Of a stretch of DNA of 64,000 bases, positions 62,068-64,000 are shown piece by piece. The position numbers and the translations under genes were made by a program. The stretch spans positions 1 through 64,000 of the forward strand of contig JAUJOZ010000027.1 in the NCBI GenBank assembly GCA_030447415.1, given 5' to 3'. The first letter of the stretch is position 1. Every line of letters begins with the position of its first letter. The notes beneath the pieces are model-generated. The model searched no databases, had not been told where the DNA came from, and worked only from the letters and a program-made list of their open reading frames with translations. This DNA comes from Thermomicrobiales bacterium. Its GTDB lineage: Bacteria; Chloroflexota; Chloroflexia; Thermomicrobiales; UBA6265.

Positions 62068-62849
62068 TGGTTGACCGAGTGGGACGCAAAGCTCTTCCGC
62101 CGGGGAGGGAAGCCCCGAGGCGTCCCAGCCCACCTTCGCCGTCGTCATCCCCGCCTTGATGAGGAGGCCGCGATCGGGGACCTTGTGGGGGAGGTGCTCA
62201 CCGCCAGCCGGCAGCCGGACCTGGGGGTGATCCCCATGGGCGTCTTCGTGGTCGACAACGGCAGCACCGACCACACCGCCGCCCGCGCTGCCGGAGCCGG
62301 CGCGATCGTCGTGACCGAGCCGCGGCGCGGCTATGGACGCGCCTGTTTGAGCGGCGTCCTGGCTGCTGGGGAGGTGGACCTAATGGTCCTTATGGACGGC
62401 GACCGCAGCGACCGCCCCGACGAGTTGCCCGCCCTGCTCGGACCGCTGCTCGCGGACGAGGCCGGTGATCGGATCGCGCACCCTCGGATCTTGCGAGCCC
62501 GGGTCGCTGCTGCCCCAGCAACTTGTCGGCAATTGGGTCGCGGCCAGGCTGCTGCGGTGGCTCTACGGGGTGCGCGTGACGGACATCGGCCCGTTCCGGG
62601 TGATCCGGCGGGAGATCTTGCTTGGGCTGGGGATGCGCGAGATGACCTACGGCTGGTCGGTGGAGATGATCGCCCGAGCGGCGCGGCGTGGGGCTGCGCG
62701 TGCGAGAGGTGCCCGTGACGTACCGGAAACGGGTCGGTGGGGAGTCGAAGGTTAGCGGCAACCTACCCGCTTCCATGCGGGCAGGCGCGCGGATCACCAC
62801 CACCATCCTCCGTTGCCGACATGACGATTCGCCGGGCGCCGGGGGGTGA
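62068..62849 (+). pseudogene. GT2 glycosyltransferase (DPG/dolichol-phosphate-mannose type) with frameshifts
   Basis: A family 2 transferase in the pieces VVIPA, DEEAAIGDLVGEVL, VFVVDNGSTDHTAARAAGAGAIVV, LMVLMDGDRSDRPDELPALL (DxD), then GSRTLGSCEPGSLLPQQLVGNWVAARLLRWLYGVRVTDIGPFRVIRREILL, then VREVPVTYRKRVGGESKVSG to TGA 62849. Three indels near 62150, 62465 and 62690 break the frame. Together with the epimerase it suggests glycan or glycolipid synthesis. Decay and sequencing error cannot be separated here. Confidence 0.75.
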
Positions 62850-62977
62850 ACAAGGACCCCAGGCTGTAACGAACAAGGGTTCCCGGCAGACCGAGAGGAG
62901 GACGGCGTGACGACCGGGGCCCTGTCCCTATAGGGGTGGGACCAGCCGGCTCGGCGAGCGCAACGAGGAGGTCTCCG

Positions 62978-64000
62978 ATGAGCATTGGTCGCCGGATCGG
63001 GACGCTCGCGATGGGGATGCTGGCCGGATTGGTCGCGACCCTCCTGATGGTCCTCCTGATGGTCGTGGGGCGGATCTGGCTGGGCATCTCGCCGCCGCCG
63101 GAGGCGATCCCGGACCGCTTCGCACCGACGATCGACATCGACACCTTCTTCTCGCTGTTCAATCGCTTCGGTGGCTACAACGGGCTCAAGAAGTTCGGCA
63201 TTCGCTCCGGCCTGACCGGGCTATTCGCCGTGGGTATCCTGGTCGGCCTGGCCTACGCGGCGATTGTCGAGAGCAGGCACTCCCGCACCGTGGGCGCCTG
63301 GCGCCTCGGTCTCAGCCGGATCGGCCTGCTCTTCGTGGTCATCACGGCCCTCGTGCTCTGGATCGCCTCCCTGATCGTCCTCTGGCCGGTCCTGGATGCC
63401 AACTACCGGGGCCTGCCCCCCTCGACCGCCCGACTCGTCAGCGCGCTCGGCCTCCTCGTTGCGTACGTCGCCTATGGCGTGATGCTCATCGTGACCTACC
63501 GCTTCGTGACGCGCCGCAGCGATCCGGGTCCCCGGTCCTCATCGGATGGCGTGCCAGTCGGGAAACCCGTCGGCCGTCGGGTGGTGTTGGCCGGGGCCGC
63601 CGGTACCCTGCTTGCTGCGCCGTCGTACGGTCTCTTGCGGCGGCTCTACAACCGCGCGACGTTTGCCTACGACGGCACCGCCTACGGCGGTCCCGGCGTC
63701 CAGCCGATTGCCCCGAACGACAAGTTCTACGTGGTGACGAAGAACGTGGTGGACCCGAACGTCACCAAGGCGTTCTGGCGCCTCGAGATCGGCGGCTTGG
63801 TGGAGGACGCCAAGACCTACGGCTTCGACGATCTGACGACGTTGCCGTCCGTCGACCAGGAAACGACGCTGATGTGCATCAGCAACCACATTGGCGCCGG
63901 ACTGTTCAGCAACGCAACCTGGAAGGGCGTTCCGCTGCGCGACCTCATCGCCGCGTCCCGTCCGAAGGTGGACGCCGTCGAGGTGGTGCTCCACGCCGCT
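62978..64000 (+). CDS. Membrane-anchored molybdopterin-dependent oxidoreductase (sulfite oxidase fold), 3' end outside window
   Basis: At least 341 residues, open to the edge. ATG 62978 follows GAGGAGG. Four to five membrane segments (residues 8-175) precede an RR-containing linker (VGRRVVLAGAAGTLLAAPSYG) and the Mo-binding SUOX domain: QPIAPNDKFYVVTKNVVDPNV, WRLEIGGLV, and C300 in TTLMCISNHIGAGLFSNATWKGVPLRDL, the molybdenum-ligand cysteine. The TM-SUOX fusion is known in Chloroflexota and actinobacteria. Substrate unknown. Confidence 0.88.
   Translation, partial: MSIGRRIGTLAMGMLAGLVATLLMVLLMVVGRIWLGISPPPEAIPDRFAPTIDIDTFFSLFNRFGGYNGLKKFGIRSGLTGLFAVGILVGLAYAAIVESRHSRTVGAWRLGLSRIGLLFVVITALVLWIASLIVLWPVLDANYRGLPPSTARLVSALGLLVAYVAYGVMLIVTYRFVTRRSDPGPRSSSDGVPVGKPVGRRVVLAGAAGTLLAAPSYGLLRRLYNRATFAYDGTAYGGPGVQPIAPNDKFYVVTKNVVDPNVTKAFWRLEIGGLVEDAKTYGFDDLTTLPSVDQETTLMCISNHIGAGLFSNATWKGVPLRDLIAASRPKVDAVEVVLHAA

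Noticed and set aside
60538-62274. 578-aa minus-strand ORF across the epimerase region
   Set aside because: Antisense to conserved Rossmann and YxxxK motifs; no similarity of its own.
1-64000. tRNA genes or CRISPR arrays as integration sites or defence loci
   Set aside because: No cloverleaf with a GTTCGA T-loop at an element edge and no regularly spaced repeat-spacer pattern was found; the 8-bp cluster at 8648 has irregular spacing and no spacers.

Overview
The window is high-GC bacterial chromosome with dense coding and many 4-nt start/stop overlaps. The gene content fits a Chloroflexota bacterium of the Thermomicrobia/Sphaerobacter type: a phosphatidylinositol-phosphate-synthase-like enzyme beside a PimA-like mannosyltransferase, a LuxR regulator with an NB-ARC-like ATPase, several DinB-fold proteins and a DUF6766-like membrane protein. 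This placement is an inference from gene content. I saw no rRNA, tRNA or CRISPR array.

Layout. (1) 1-7.5 kb, minus strand: a type I-like restriction-modification operon, hsdM, half-size hsdS, an HNH-like nuclease gene and hsdR, split by a complete IS3-family element (3987-5213) with a 4-bp target duplication. (2) 7.6-17.8 kb: an integrated element. Its minus-strand operon encodes a Prim-Pol primase, a P-loop ATPase, a TubC-like protein, two zinc-ribbon miniproteins, small ORFs and a long protein ending in a sigma-like HTH, followed by a HigBA toxin-antitoxin pair. A large serine recombinase faces outward and its last codons run into a second hsdM truncated at its 5' end (17804-19249), so the element appears to sit inside that hsdM. 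(3) 19.7-27.8 kb: FNT channel, Nudix hydrolase, SDR, PRC-barrel-like protein, MBL hydrolase, and a tightly overlapping operon GNAT-GNAT-EamA-SIS. (4) 27.84-32.69 kb: a 4.85-kb insertion carrying the LuxR/ATPase regulator, a DinB protein and an IS5-type transposase with an internally inverted segment. It splits the operon from its last gene (32695). (5) 33.7-44.4 kb: glycolipid genes, nitrilase-family amidase, LysM lipoprotein, a structured leader with a 17-codon ORF, LLM oxidoreductase, ribosomal protein L25, a lipoprotein, a DinB protein and two peptide-type ABC permeases. (6) 44.6-52.2 kb: a second, decayed element (excisionase-like HTH, CHC2 primase, ATPase, Toprim protein) between a 5'-truncated amylosucrase and a truncated SDR gene. 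(7) 52.4-64 kb: membrane proteins, an IS5 fragment, a secreted beta-propeller protein, a two-component system, an ECF sigma/anti-sigma pair, a PLP enzyme-epimerase-glycosyltransferase operon with several frameshifts, and the start of a sulfite-oxidase-like molybdoprotein.

Frameshifts recur in otherwise conserved genes (hsdM, CHC2 primase, PLP enzyme, epimerase, GT2, DUF6766). At least one lies in a homopolymer. Part of the apparent pseudogenisation may therefore be sequencing error, and I state this for each gene concerned.
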